A stretch of DNA of 30,332 nt, taken from the NCBI GenBank assembly GCA_051453625.1, contig JBOZIK010000001.1, positions 37,248,986 to 37,279,317 of the forward strand. Reading direction: 5' to 3'. Each line of letters begins with the position of its first letter. The stretch's first letter is position 1. Source of the stretch: Welwitschia mirabilis. Taxonomy: Eukaryota > Gnetophyta > Gnetopsida > Welwitschiales. Below are positions 1 to 11,093 of the stretch, in pieces. Both the position numbers and the translations under genes were made by a program. Under the pieces are notes generated by a model. It was not told the origin of the DNA, did no database searches, and saw only the letters and a list, made by a program, of their open reading frames with translations.

Positions 1-77
1 TTGTATTTTGCATCTTATTTATAATTAATAGAATTGAAATTAAAGCATGAAACATTGCACAAATACACACTGCAACA
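1..77 (+). repeat. 3' end of an Athila-like LTR cut by the window edge
   Basis: The last bases read AAATACACACTGCAACA, nearly the same as the LTR ends at 11188 (CACACCGCAACA), 28970 (CACACAGCAACA) and, on the minus strand, 3024 and 18686. The stretch TTGTATTTTGCATCTTAT at 1 also matches 11110 onward, so the homology covers about 75 bases. The sequence after 77 (TGCACCTAAGC) does not look like a primer-binding site, so this is either a solo LTR or the right-hand LTR of an element to the left. The LTR start is outside the window. Confidence 0.75.
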
Positions 78-215
78 TGCACCTAAGCATTTCAAATATA
101 AAATAACTCATGATTTAAAACTAAAAGAAAAAACTTCATGTATTACAAAAAGAAACAACTTTACAACAAAGGAATAAGAAGTAGGAGGAACTCCTCAGCA
201 ATTGTCAGAGACTAG

Positions 216-735
216 CTTACTCCCTTAAAGAATCACTTAAAGATCTATCACAAGTTGATGATCTATAATTATCCTAGCCAAAGATGGTACAATAAAGGGT
301 TTATAGGAAGAGATGAGAGAGAGAAGTGGTTACAAGCCTTGGCTTATAACATTAGATGGATAGTTATAAATCATGATATTATGTAGGATGATTTGTCTTA
401 TGTTCCATTTGGTAAAGATGCTTATGAAAATGTCAACACTTGGATCTAAAGTGTTGTAGATGCTAGAAACCACTAATACATCATGTATCTCCACTATCAT
501 CCTACTTAGTCATGCCAAATGTCACTTTGTAAGTCCTCTTCATCGCCACCATATGTCATTAAGAATGCAATTATTTTTTATGTGAAATTTGATCAAGCCT
601 ATAATTACATTCTATTCAATTTTTCATGACATGTTAGGAATGTGAGTTTGAAGGCATTTTGTGCATATAAGTAGACAATGCCAGTAGTGCTAGTTGGTGG
701 TGCTGACATTTTAAGCTATTTGATGATTAGATTAA
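216..735 (+). pseudogene. decayed open stretch, protein not recognised
   Basis: One frame stays nearly open for about 170 codons, which is unusual in this AT-rich window. It is broken only at about 369 (TAG), 447 (TAA), 474 (TAA), 498 (TAG), 627 (TGA) and 672 (TAG); each could come from a Gln, Arg or Trp codon by one transition. The reading contains protein-like segments such as GRDEREKWLQALAYNIRW, DDLSYVPFGKDAYENVN and MPVVLVGGADILSYL. It ends near an AGG|TAC boundary that could be a former exon edge. I do not recognise a family. It could be a captured host-gene exon or an unfamiliar retroelement segment. It precedes the minus-strand remains of element I and reads in the opposite direction. 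Confidence 0.35.
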
Positions 736-1860
736 GGTACGTTCTTCAATTAAGCATAATTCATTAGAAAATGTTATGGGAAATAGTTAAGTTCATAATT
801 AATGTGAAAATCAATAGAAGACATGTTTTTATGATGAAATAAATTATATTAATTCCTTCTATTAATTTAATTAATCATTTAACTTGATCATAATATCAAA
901 TTTTTATATGTTAACACACCTCATAATTAGTCTTTTATTAGTGTCTTAATAAAAAGATAATAATAAAATAGTTAAACATGGAAAAATTATTGAATTTAGA
1001 TGTGATTAAGTATGAAAAATATGTAACTTTAAAAAATTTGTGGGTGTAGTAAAAATGAAGATGTCATAGCCCCTAATTAAAACTAAACTTGTCCTCAAAG
1101 TTTATGATGAATAACTTTTAAGTCATTTGATTAGTCTAGAGAGAATTGTGAAGAGTTTTTAAATTGAAAACCATGTAAAATGGTGCAACTAATATAAAAA
1201 GAAAAAGACTAACTAATGTGAAAACATTACTATGTGAATGGTCTATCAATAAAAACAATTTATGCCTTAAGAGTTATTTCTCATAAAAAGGGCAATAAAG
1301 TGAAGTGAAACGCAGATGATAAATGCATCAAATGGACTAAACCATAAATCAATGAATAAATAAATGAACTATGCTAATTCATTCACCGTTTATTATATTT
1401 TCATATTTTCATTAGACCACAATATCAACTAAGCAAACTTTTAACCAAGTAACTTATATGAATTCAAGGAATTGATGCAAATCCTATGCATGAAGGTTAA
1501 GACACAATTAGTTATTTCTTTATTTTTAAGTTATACCTTTATGTATGTTCTTAGTGTTTATACCTTTGAATCACATTAAGCATCTAGTATTATGATATTT
1601 TTTTCCAATAAAGTTAAGCATGTTATATTTGCGAAAATCAGTGCTACATTATCAGCGAGCATTCATAGCCCTAATGTAGTTGAACACATTGCAATTAGAT
1701 CATTAGAGTTTCATTGTTAATAGGTATTGATAACCCTGATGCATTTAAATAAAACTAACTAAGTGATTAATATTATATGCTTTTAGAGAAGAGATATATT
1801 ATTTTCTTTCATTCATCTTCCAATAGTCATTTTTATGCACATTAGGGGGTCATTGACTCA
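736..1860. other. AT-rich stretch without a recognisable gene
   Basis: No frame stays open for long on either strand and I see no protein motif. On the minus strand a purine-rich run at about 1068-1080 (TTAATTAGGGGCTATGACATC) resembles a polypurine tract followed by a TG start. It could mark the start of element I's 3' LTR running toward position 1, but no second LTR copy was found in the window to confirm this. Confidence 0.3.
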
Positions 1861-1864
1861 TTAG

Positions 1865-1995
1865 CCTAGTCAAGATAAATCTTGTCCTCATTAAAGGCTT
1901 TATACTTAAGGGGCACATACAAAGGTAAGTCCCATCTTTTTAAGTAATTATTTTCAAGACTAAGACCTTTAGTGAATGCATCTTTAACCAATGCA
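1865..1995 (-). pseudogene. short open relic, probably 3' part of element I
   Basis: The minus strand reads as a short protein-like piece containing KGLSLENNYLKRWDLPLY and, after it, KAFNEDKIYLD. It lies downstream of element I's protease in the element's reading direction, where RT and integrase would be expected, but it matches no RT, RNase H or integrase motif I know. The purine-rich text GAGGACAAG occurs both here (minus strand, about 1885) and near 1098, which hints at a common element tail. Its identity is unresolved. Confidence 0.25.
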
Positions 1996-2207
1996 CTTTA
2001 AATAAGCTTACTTTTATTTGAAACCCATAAGTAAATTCAAGCTTAACTATTACTCAAGTGATAATGAGATTGCTTTATTATTCATTTTTATTTAAGGACT
2101 ACTAATCTAGGTTATTAAGTCTTAGAAACTCATGGGTTGATTACTTGAATGGATGATTTAAGTATCTTATGAGGTAATTTAAAATGGATTTAATGTATGG
2201 AAATGCA

Positions 2208-2971
2208 TTAATAGATGGTGAGATGGGTAATGATGTTGATGCTCGTGCAAAGGTCATCCTTAAACAAAAATTTTTTTTTAGGATGGCTTATTATAGAAGA
2301 CTCAAAAGGATTGTGACTATTGGATTTAGAGTCATCGAAGTAATAATCAAAAGAAAGTAAAGAATGGGAAATATTTGGCTCAAAAGGAGAACATTCAAAG
2401 TTGTAAGTTTTATTGATCCAATTAGCATCTTCAAGATTACCTAGTAATTTCATTACATTAAAAGGATTTAATTTCAAGATCATGTTGCTAAAAAATATTT
2501 TTATTTGACCATTCCTATAATTAATTAGGACATTTTAGGTTTCAAGGAAAGGTCTTCTTAAAATGATGGGCATTGAATTGCATTTTGTTGCATCCATATC
2601 TAAAACGATGGAGTTAGCTGGTAAATATTAGTTATAAACTTCAACTATTACATCCTTAACTATTCCTAAGGATGACTTCATAGAATTTTATACCAATTGC
2701 AATTGGATTTTAATGTGTTTAAATCATTTTAGCCAAGTTCCTTATAACTATAGTGGGGTAAAATCTTGACACTTCCTCTCAAGTATAACAAGGATTGCTT
2801 AATAGTTTTGTCTCTAATTGTAATACCTATTGTGGAGTAACTTGAATCTTTATACTTAAGCAAAAAATAGTTTTTGAATGATTTCATTAGATTATTAGGC
2901 TACGAAGGCTTTGCTCTTAACATTTATGCATCTTTTAATAGTGCACATGTCCTAAGGGAATTTTGCATAAG
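2208..2971 (-). pseudogene. Ty3/gypsy protease and downstream linker (element I, 3' portion)
   Basis: Read on the minus strand this is the retropepsin-like aspartic protease of a Ty3/gypsy polyprotein, broken by stops and at least one frameshift. Visible family landmarks in order are SVKILPHYSYKELG (after the catalytic site), GIVKDVIVEVYN, the hydrophobic SIVLDMDATK strand, and PIILRRPFLET, which matches the family's (P/L)IILGRPFLAT with the usual Gly replaced by Arg. It is followed by NVLINYRNGQIKI and, from 2483 down, a 91-codon open stretch holding the linker (LKLNPFNVMKLLG). The catalytic D(S/T/L)G itself is not visible. RT should follow at lower coordinates but is absent, so the element is deleted or truncated there. 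The N-terminal side continues at 11486 beyond inserted element F. Confidence 0.8.
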
Positions 2972-2976
2972 AAGGC
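2972..2976. repeat. left target-site duplication of element F (AAGGC)
   Basis: The five bases AAGGC directly precede the left LTR of F and recur exactly at 11486-11490 after the right LTR. Five-base duplications are the norm for LTR retrotransposon integrases. The surrounding sequence is the pre-protease region of element I. Confidence 0.9.
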
Positions 2977-3772
2977 TAAAGAAAAATTAATTTTATAATA
3001 TTAGGATTATAATGGTTAAATTATGTTGCGGTGTAAATATATTTAATTGTGAACTTCTTTAGGGAAACCTATAAATCAAATAACTTGCAGAAAACACACG
3101 TTAGTATAGACGACAGTTCACCCGAATGTCATAATCCCAATGAAGGCATTAAACTTAGAGTTAGAGAATTGATTTTCAATATATTTTTGGATCTTTTATC
3201 TTATAAAAACTAGAAGAAAATAAATGAGTAAATGCAATGCAAGTGAAGGAATATGAAATGTAGTGAAATAAAATGGAAATGTAATGGATTCCACTTAGAT
3301 CTTAGTCTTTCTGTCATAAGAACTATCTTCTTTATAATTTAGATTAATTAAAAAGAGCCTTTAACTAGTTATTAACCAACATAAACTATGAGATCTATCA
3401 AGTAGATTAATAAATGAAATATGAAATAGAATAAAAAATCAATGAAAATCTAATACTAAATAAGATCAACATTAACAAAGGTTTCCCTTATGATCTAGAT
3501 AAATCACAAAGTTGTCAAAGTAAACTATGATCAATGTAAATCATAAGAAACATATAGAATGGAAATTAAATAATGATTATATTGATTTAAAAGAGCATTT
3601 AGGAACATTAAATCCACTTACAAACAGAATAACAATACCTCAATGAAAGAGACTTAGCTTAATACCAAGGAATCTCCTTTCTGTAGCTCTAGATGGATAT
3701 CTTGTCCTTTAATCTTTCATCATAAGCATATTAGGTATAAAATATGGAAACAAAAATTAAGGAGGAGAAGGG

Positions 3773-3780
3773 TATTTATA
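3773..3780 (-). promoter_or_regulatory. TATA box of solo LTR E
   Basis: TATAAATA on the minus strand, within AACTATAAATACCCTTC. The same octamer sits at the equivalent LTR position in the gap-flanking copy (4164-4171), in B (14395-14402 and 19424-19431), D (21217-21224) and C (28392-28399), so this is the LTR core promoter and marks the U3 to R side. Confidence 0.75.
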
Positions 3781-3898
3781 GTTTGGATTGAGGTTCTAGA
3801 AATAAAACCTTAGAAGTTATAAAAGAAGCCCTAATAGTCCACATGGGTCGCTTGACTCCATTACAAAGATATTTCTTTTCAACTATATAAAAATAGTT

Positions 3899-3924
3899 GT
3901 TGTCCCAATTGTGGTTGGGACAAC
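3899..3924. promoter_or_regulatory. perfect 10-bp inverted repeat in LTR U3
   Basis: GTTGTCCCAA and TTGGGACAAC form 10-bp perfect arms around the 6-base loop TTGTGG. In the LTR's own orientation the hairpin ends 118 bp upstream of the TATA box. The copy beyond the gap (about 4292-4315) keeps seven bases of each arm (GTCCCAA/TTGGGAC). Related imperfect hairpins occupy the same place in the LTRs of B, D and C. Confidence 0.7.
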
Positions 3925-4389
3925 ATCGGAAACGTTACCCTACATCAAATATNNNNNNNNNNNNNNNNNNNNNNNNNNNNNNNNNNNNNNNNNNNNNNNN
4001 NNNNNNNNNNNNNNNNNNNNNNNNNNNNNNNNNNNNNNNNNNNNNNNNNNNNATACCAAGTAATCTCCTTTCTGTAGCTCTAGATGTATCTCTTGTCCTT
4101 CAATCTTCCATCACACGCATATTAGGTATAAAATATGGAAAAAAAAATTAAGGAGGGGAAGGGTATTTATAGTTTGGATTGAGGTTCTAGAAACAAAACC
4201 TTAGAAGTTAGAAAAGAATCCCTAATGGTCCACATGGGTTGCTTGACTTCATTACAAAGATATTTCTTTTCAACTATACAAAAATAGTTATCGTCCCAAC
4301 TGTGGTTGGGACAACATCAGAAATGTTACCTTACATCAAATATCTTCATTCCTCACTGTCATCCCTGTAGATTTTATCCATGTCAGTAG

Positions 4390-4420
4390 TGTCATCATTC
4401 TGCATGTTATGGAGATGACA
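4390..4420. promoter_or_regulatory. distal U3 hairpin of solo LTR E
   Basis: TGTCATC and GATGACA form perfect 7-bp arms around 17 bases containing ATGTTATGG. Further TGTCATCCC-like text lies just outside (4357) and GGGGATGACA follows at about 4423, so several half-palindromes are clustered. It belongs to the TCATCC...GGATGA family of hairpins that recurs in the other LTRs and in two leaders. Confidence 0.6.
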
Positions 4421-7007
4421 TAGGGGATGACATTCTTCCTTATATCCAATCTCAAAGGTAAATCAGTCTTTTGCATTATGAAGTCTTCTTCCAAATATGC
4501 AGTATCAGAATAAGCCTGTGAAACTACAAAATATGCTAAGAATAACATGTTTTACTAATCATCTTATTAGATCTCCATAGTCATTAGTATTTCATCATAA
4601 CCTATGTAAATGTCCTATAAAATCACTCAAAATACACCATCAAATTCCTACAAATTGGCATTGAAACAAATTAACAATATTAAACTTTTAAATTGAATAT
4701 AGAAATCTAGTTCATATAATTTTTGAGTTCTGTGTTAAATATCAATGTGAAATATTGGCTCTTAAGCTACAAGCTTTTAATGATAATGTTCTCAATTAAA
4801 TTATTTGATATTCATAAATATCATCTTAAAGATAAACTAAAATCTGTAGACTTACTACCCAAACCTATGGGAAACATTTACTATTAGGTCTTATCTTTTA
4901 AAATATGAGGTAATTAAATTTTGAAAGAGAGGTTATTACTCCTTGGTTTTTCTAGTATTTTCTTTGGTAAAGTATGTACTTCCTTGATATCCTTCTTGGT
5001 TATTTTCAATAATGGAATAAGCAACATTAGCATTGCATTGAGTTTTTAACTAAATGCTACAATTTATTATAATCATTATTCTACCTATGTTATAATTGAA
5101 AATTTGATTTTAGAGTAATAATCATATCATTATTTCTTGAGTTTGCCATCCATCCCATGATGAAAGTATCTACCTTTTCTAAATTTTTTGGAATATTTAA
5201 TTTTTATAGTGAACTTTGAGTCTTAGATCTTATGCATTTATCATCCTAAGAATCCATTAATTTTGAATAAAACTATATACAAAGTTATAACTAGCACTAT
5301 TAACATAGTGATTCCTATAAATATACCACTTCAATTTCATTCTGAGGAATCCATTCATAGTTTTGCTAGTGAAATCCTTCTTAGGAGTCTTTTACTATGC
5401 AAATGTGTATGTTAAATAATGGCATGTGGGTAAAAAAAATTTGGAGCTCATGTTAATCATTGACACAACTAGATTTAGTTGTAAATGTGAAGGTTTTAGA
5501 GCATCATAATTTTGTGTTATTGGCATTGATTACCAAAAATGATGACATGTATTTTTTTTTCATACAAGATAGCTTCAAAGTAATTAGACTTATTTGAGAA
5601 TTCAAATTATAGTTTCAAGTTACTTTTGAGGTTACTTAAATTAATCTCTTACTATTCTTTGTTGTTGAGATTTTCTCATGATTTTCTTTTCCTTAATGTT
5701 CTAGGCTTTGCTAGAATCAACTAGTTTATTCACATTACCAAGAAAAGATATCAAAATCTATTTTATAAACTCTTAGAAGCATTTAGGATAGTTAGAAGTA
5801 TCTGTTATTATGTTTGAAATTTCTATTTCCATCTTGGATCTTCATTTTTATTGTAAGTTATAATTACTTTGTAATTTTTATAAAGATCAAAATATATAGC
5901 TTCCTCTATGCCCTACTAGTAGTAGTAGAAAAGATGTAGGAAATCACTCCATTCTAGGGGTGTTTATTGAGGAAACATTCCTTGATGGATGTCTTTCCTC
6001 TGTTTGTCACTCTACAACTTTGAATTGAGAATCTTATGTTTAGTTTGGGTTTGTACATCTTTGGGAAGTTGTGTTGCAGGTTCCTAATGGAGGTCTATGC
6101 ATAAATATATTACATGGCTAAAAAATGTTGTAGCATTATCTAAAATAAAATTGATATCACTGGGTTACACTATCTAAAGAATTAATGTGGTGTGCTATGT
6201 GTTGTCCTGTCCTTAATCTTACCACATTTTTGAATCTAATGTTTCTTATAGTGAATCCATTTTTCACCTCCAAAATAATAATCACAAATTGAAGACATTA
6301 TGCTTTTCTTTAACTTTTATGTTATGTTGGTTTGTGAGTTGTTGAATATATTTTTCATTTATACCTAGCCCCTAGAGTTTTATGCTCTTGATGGTTCCTC
6401 TAATTAAAGCACATAGCAAGTTCACAAGAAGTAAATTTATTCCAAAAAATTCCAAATTAGACACAAGAAAGAATGTTGTAAAGTTGGATCAGTATCATGT
6501 TTAAGTTTGAGTAATCTTCCAACTCTGATTCCTATTCACTGACCTTCAAGCTTCAATCATTGCTATTTATTTCTTATAATTTTAAAATTTAAATGTTTTA
6601 TTAGAATTAATCCTTTGCATTAAAACATTTATAAGTACATATTTAATAATTTATTTAGTTTTAAATGAGAAAAAATGGTTTTATGATTTCTTTATAAATG
6701 TCCACACAAGTAATGTTGCAGCTGTTTTATTGATTATATCACATTAAAATTAAAATTTTATGTTTCATTAAAAGCCATTTTATCATTTTTATAATGTGAT
6801 TTGATTTATAAAAATTATCATGTATTTATCAATGTCATTAAATGTTAATGATTTTAATTAATAAGCATGCTTTGTAAAGGGAAGATTTGGCTAAATGGTA
6901 TTCATCTTAAGATGTTCTTTATGGATTCATGCTTGTATGACTAATTCTTATGCACTAGGCTTAATTATATTTTTCAAAAGTTCCTTCTAAATCTTGTTAT
7001 AACTATA

Positions 7008-7022
7008 ATTGATACTAGAGCC
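7008..7022 (+). other. primer-binding site of element F (initiator-Met type)
   Basis: Immediately after the left LTR the text TTGATACTAGAGCC (7009-7022) agrees with 11 of 14 bases of the common plant primer-binding site TTGGTATCAGAGCC, complementary to the 3' end of initiator tRNA-Met. Its place, one base after the LTR end, supports the LTR boundary. Confidence 0.7.
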
Positions 7023-9022
7023 CTCATCAAGTTTTTGATAAATTTCTAATTCTTGATTTTAATTCTTATAATCATGATGTAAGAAATTCTAATAATGATT
7101 TTGAGGATGAAAAGAACCATACCAATTCCTCTACAAATGCTAAATCTAGTTAATATCCTAGTCAAATTCATGATGAGAGTCTTGAAGATGCTCCATGATC
7201 TTAAGAAGGCAATAATAAAATATTGGTACCACTATTAAGGCAAAGGTATTCAATGCCTTTTTAAAAGATCAAGTGACCTTTAAATATTTTTAGATTCTCA
7301 TTATATTCTAAATCCTATGTAATTCATATTTCATTTTAAAATCCCATCAAATTCTAGTCTAGTTCTTATTCTTAATAAGTTTTTAATTAACTAAATCTTG
7401 TTAAATTCATTATGAGCTCTTGACTACTCTTGTCTAATTCTTAATTATGAAACCTTTTTCACATTTCTTCTCTCTAACTCTTATAAAATTCTTGATTTGT
7501 CAATATCATAAATTTTTAAACTCTTATTGAAGTCTTGTCTAAGTCTATATCTAACTCATGATAGATTTCTATTTATACCAAACTCCTAATTTAAATTCTC
7601 AAATTTTTGTGAAAGGCTTAAATTTCTAAAATCCTATCTATTAAATTTAAATTGAGTCTTTTGATAAATAAATTTCTTTTAAGATCTTGAATTCCTAAAC
7701 TCTTGTTCAACTCTCAAATTCGTAGCAAGATTTTAAATTCATTTAAGTTCCTAAATTTCTAAACTTTTATTTAGTTTTTTAACAAATTCTTGAAAAGTGA
7801 TTGCTTTCTAAATATTATGACACTCTTGTATTCTAACTATTGATTAAATTCTTGTATGAAGACCTTTATGAGAAAACTTTGGTTCAATCTTGTTCTAATT
7901 ATAGATTGTTAACATCTTAATATGCATGAGGGCTAGGTATGTAATAATGTTTTTTATTAGTATAGTTAAGTTTTAAATATTGATAAATTCATATTGGGTT
8001 CCAAATCTTGTCTATAAAATTAAAGTCTTATTCTTATTCTTGACAAGTTATTAATTAATTAAATCTTTTTTTCTCATCCTGTGAAGTTCTTGATAACTTC
8101 TTAATTATAATTCTTATGATTACAATCCTTACTGATTGTAATATTGACTTTGATAATAGTGAGAAGAAACATACTAATTCAAGATGATCATCTAAATCAT
8201 GTTAAGTTCCTAGGTTATTTCAAAAATATTATCTAACTGCTAAGTCTTAAATCTTGAGTTTTGGTTATCAAATCCCATTTACTTCATGCTTGAATTCAAT
8301 TCATGATTCTAAGCTAGTGCATGTGTTAACAAAAATTTGGTTTAATATTCATGAAACTAATAATGAAAATTTCTTATCTCTCTTTTTCTATGAATTCTTG
8401 AATTTTAGTCTACTTCTTGTCTAGCTTTTGAATTTCTTTCTAGCTCATATCTAAGTCTCAAATTCTTGAATTCATATCTAGCTCATGTCTAATTATTGAA
8501 TTCTTAATTCTAGTTTTAGACTAGTTTCTGAAAAATTGAAGTTATGCATAATAGAATCATCTTTGTAAAAGGAAAATTATAAACATTAAATCTTAATGTG
8601 TTGTATGGTATCCCAAAATGAATTTAATTTGTACTGGGTTTTGATGAATGTCATACTAATGAAGAAAAGAGAAAATAACTACTTTGAGAACATGATCAAG
8701 TTGTGAATCTAGTACTAGCAAAAAAAATCTCATTCAAGTTCTTATTTAAGGTTTTACACAATTCGCTTGATGATGCATGTGCATTCTAGTTCTTGAAAAG
8801 CTCTTGATAAATTTGATAAAACTCCAGATTAGAGGGAGAAAATTCGTAATGAACTATTACCTATTATAGTTTATGATCAAAATCCTAAATCTTGTAATTC
8901 TAATTTTTGAAAGATTGATAAAATCCACATGAGTAAATTCCAAATCCTTGATATGAAGGTCAAAGAAGAGAATTTAAAAAATCAAATTCTTATCTTGATT
9001 TGTGTATCATGACCTTAACATT
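7023..9022 (+). other. non-coding interior of element F, degenerate short repeats
   Basis: About 2 kb with no sustained reading frame and no gag, protease, RT or integrase motif. From roughly 7260 to 8520 it is built from loosely repeated phrases such as AATTCTTG, TCTTGTCTAA, TCTAGCTCATGTCTAA and CAAATTCTTGAATTC spaced about 20-30 bases apart, with a T-rich strand. This is probably an expanded degenerate minisatellite or a spacer of the non-autonomous element. Nothing here encodes a protein that I can recognise. Confidence 0.6.
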
Positions 9023-9033
9023 AAGGGGAAGAT
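9023..9033 (+). other. polypurine tract of element F
   Basis: AAGGGGAAGA lies one base before the TG of the right LTR. This is the place and composition expected of the primer for plus-strand synthesis, and it fixes the orientation of F as plus. Confidence 0.75.
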
Positions 9034-9075
9034 TGAAGAAAAATTAGTTTTGTAATATTCAGGTCACAATGGTTG

Positions 9076-9080
9076 AACTA
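9076..9080. other. empty target site matching the solo LTR E insertion
   Basis: The text AATGGTTGAACTAACAATATT (one base beyond ACAATAT of the occupied copy) equals the left LTR text with solo LTR E and one AATTA copy removed, with two substitutions. It is the uninterrupted paralogue, so E inserted after F had already formed both LTRs. Confidence 0.85.
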
Positions 9081-11093
9081 ACAATATTAAACTTTTAACT
9101 TAAATATAGAAATATATTTTATAAAATTCTTAAATTCTATGTGAAATTTCAATGCAAAATCTTGGCTCCTAATCTACAAGCTTTTAATGATAATGTTCTT
9201 GATTAAATTTTTTGGGTATTTACAAAGATCATCCTAGATATAAATTAAAAGATACAAGCTTACTACCTAGACTTATGGTAAACATTTACTATTAGATCTT
9301 GACTTTTGAAAGATGAGATAATTGAAGTTTGGAAAAGAGATAATTAATCCTTCATTTCTTTAATATTTTCTTTGATAAAGTATGTACTTCCTTGATATCC
9401 TTCTTGGTTATTTTTAATAATGGAGAAGAAAATATTAGCATTTCATTGAGTTTTAATCTAAATGTTATAATTAACCATTATTCTACCCCTATTATAATTG
9501 AAAATATGATTCTAGAGTAATAATCATATCATGATTTATTGCATTCACCATTCATTCCGTGCTGAGTACCTAGATCATTAAAATTGGAAGTCCACTTATT
9601 TCCTAAATTTCTTGGACTCTTTAATTTTTGTAGCTAACTCTAAGTTTTTAATCTTATGAAGTTATCATCCTAATAATTTATTAATGAGGGATAGAACTAT
9701 GTACATAATAATAATTGGCACTGTCAACATAGCAATTCCTATAAATGGACTACTTTAATTTCTTTTTGAGGAGTTCATTCATAGTTTTACTAATGAAATC
9801 CTTCATAGGCATATTTTCTTATGAAAACATGTATGTCAAATAATGGAATGTGGGTAAAAAGAAAAGTTGAATTTCTTGTATACATTGGCATAACTATCAT
9901 TAGCTGTATATGTAAATGTTTTAGAGCATCATAATTTTGTGTTATTAGCATTGATTACCAAAAATGATGACATGTATTTCTATTCATAAAAGATAAATTG
10001 AAATTAATTAGAGTCATTTAAGAATTTAAATTCTAGTTTTAAGTTACTTTTAAGCTCACTTAAATTAATCTTCTCTTATTCTTTGTTGCCAAGATTTGCT
10101 CATGATTTTTTTGGTTAATGTTCTATGCTTTGCTTTTACAAAGAAAAGATGTTAAAATTTATTTTCAAAAATATTAAAATCATTTAACATAGATAGAGGT
10201 ATCTATTTCTATGTCTGAAATTGTTATTTTCCTCTTGAATCTACATTCTTTTCTTAAGTTATAATCAATTTTATATTTTAGTAAAGATCAAAATATATAA
10301 AGATGAGATTCCTTTGTGTCCTCTAGGCAATACTAGAAAAGGTGTAGGAAATCACCTCATTCTAGGGATTTTCATTAAGAAAACACCCTATTATGCATGT
10401 TTTTTCTCTGCTTATCACTCTGCAGCTTTGAATTGAGAATCTTATGTTCTAGTTTGGGTCTATACATCTTTGGAAAGTTATGTTGTAGGTTCCTAATGGA
10501 AATCTATGTAAAAATATGTTGCATGACTAAAAAATACTATAGGATTATCTAAAATAAAATTGATGCCATTGTGTTACACTCTCTAAAGAATTGAAACTAT
10601 GCACTATGGATTGTTCTACCCTCATTCTTATTGTATTTTTTAATCCAATGTTTCTTGTATTGAATCCATTTTTCACCTCTAGAGCAATAATTACAGACTG
10701 AAGACACCATGACTTCCTTTAAATTTTATGTTATGTTGATCTGTAAGCTATTAAATCTCCTTTCCATCTATACCTAGTCCTTGAAATTTTGTACTCTTAA
10801 TGGTCCCTTCAAGAAAATCACATAGCAACTTCACAAGAAGTAAATTTAGTCCAAATAATTTCAAGTTAGGCACAACAAAGAATGTTGTAAAGTTTGATCT
10901 ATCTCATGTTCAAGTCCAAGTGATCTTCCAACTCCAATTCCTCTTCAATGGCCTCCAGGTTTCAATTATTACTCTTAATTTCTTATCATTTTATAATATT
11001 AATGTTTTAGTAGAATCAAATCTTTTGCATTAAAACATTTTATAAGCAACNNNNNNNNNNNNNNNNNNNNNNNNNNNNNNNNNNNNNNNNNNN

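Larger units (their letters stand above)
3662..4343. repeat. 291-bp direct repeat abutting a 100-N gap
   Basis: Positions 3662-3952 and 4053-4343 are the same sequence (about 23 differences in 291 bases by eye) and are separated by exactly 100 N. The repeat boundaries coincide with the gap edges (ATACCAAG ... CATCAAATAT). This is what is seen when two contigs that overlap were not merged, although about 8 percent divergence is high for two alleles. A true tandem duplication inside solo LTR E cannot be excluded. Confidence 0.85.
3024..4668 (-). mobile_element. solo Athila-like LTR E inserted in the left LTR of F
   Basis: On the minus strand the LTR starts TGTTTCAATGCCAATTTGTAGG and ends ATTTACACCGCAACA, matching the LTR termini of elements B, C and D. 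It is flanked on both sides by AATTA (3019-3023 and 4669-4673), a 5-bp target duplication. The paralogous site in the right LTR of F is empty at 9076-9080. No internal element sequence is present, so it is a solo LTR left by recombination. Its apparent 1645 bases include a 100-N gap and a 291-base repeat that abuts it. Removing these gives about 1.25 kb, close to the 1.36 kb of the B LTR. A TATAAATA box and a U3 hairpin are present. Confidence 0.9.
2977..7007 (+). repeat. left (5') LTR of element F, interrupted by solo LTR E
   Basis: This LTR begins TAAAGAAAAATTAATTTT where the right copy has TGAAGAAAAATTAGTTTT, so the canonical TG has mutated to TA. It ends AACTATA against AACTACA in the right copy. 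After removing E and one copy of its target duplication (1650 bases) about 2.38 kb remain, aligning with 9034-11485 throughout. Examples are AAGCTTTTAATGATAATGTTCT at about 4771 and 9178, TATGTACTTCCTTGATATCC at about 4973 and 9382, and AATTAATA(A/T)GCATGCTTT near 6856 and 11334. No coding region is seen; it is repeat DNA. Confidence 0.88.

Noticed and set aside
4336-4548. Minus-strand frame of 70 codons
   Set aside because: It lies in the U3 of solo LTR E and includes the hairpin module. The corresponding part of other LTRs has stops.
10800-11033. Plus-strand frame of 77 codons
   Set aside because: It lies in the LTR of F. The paralogous left LTR is not open there, and no motif is visible.
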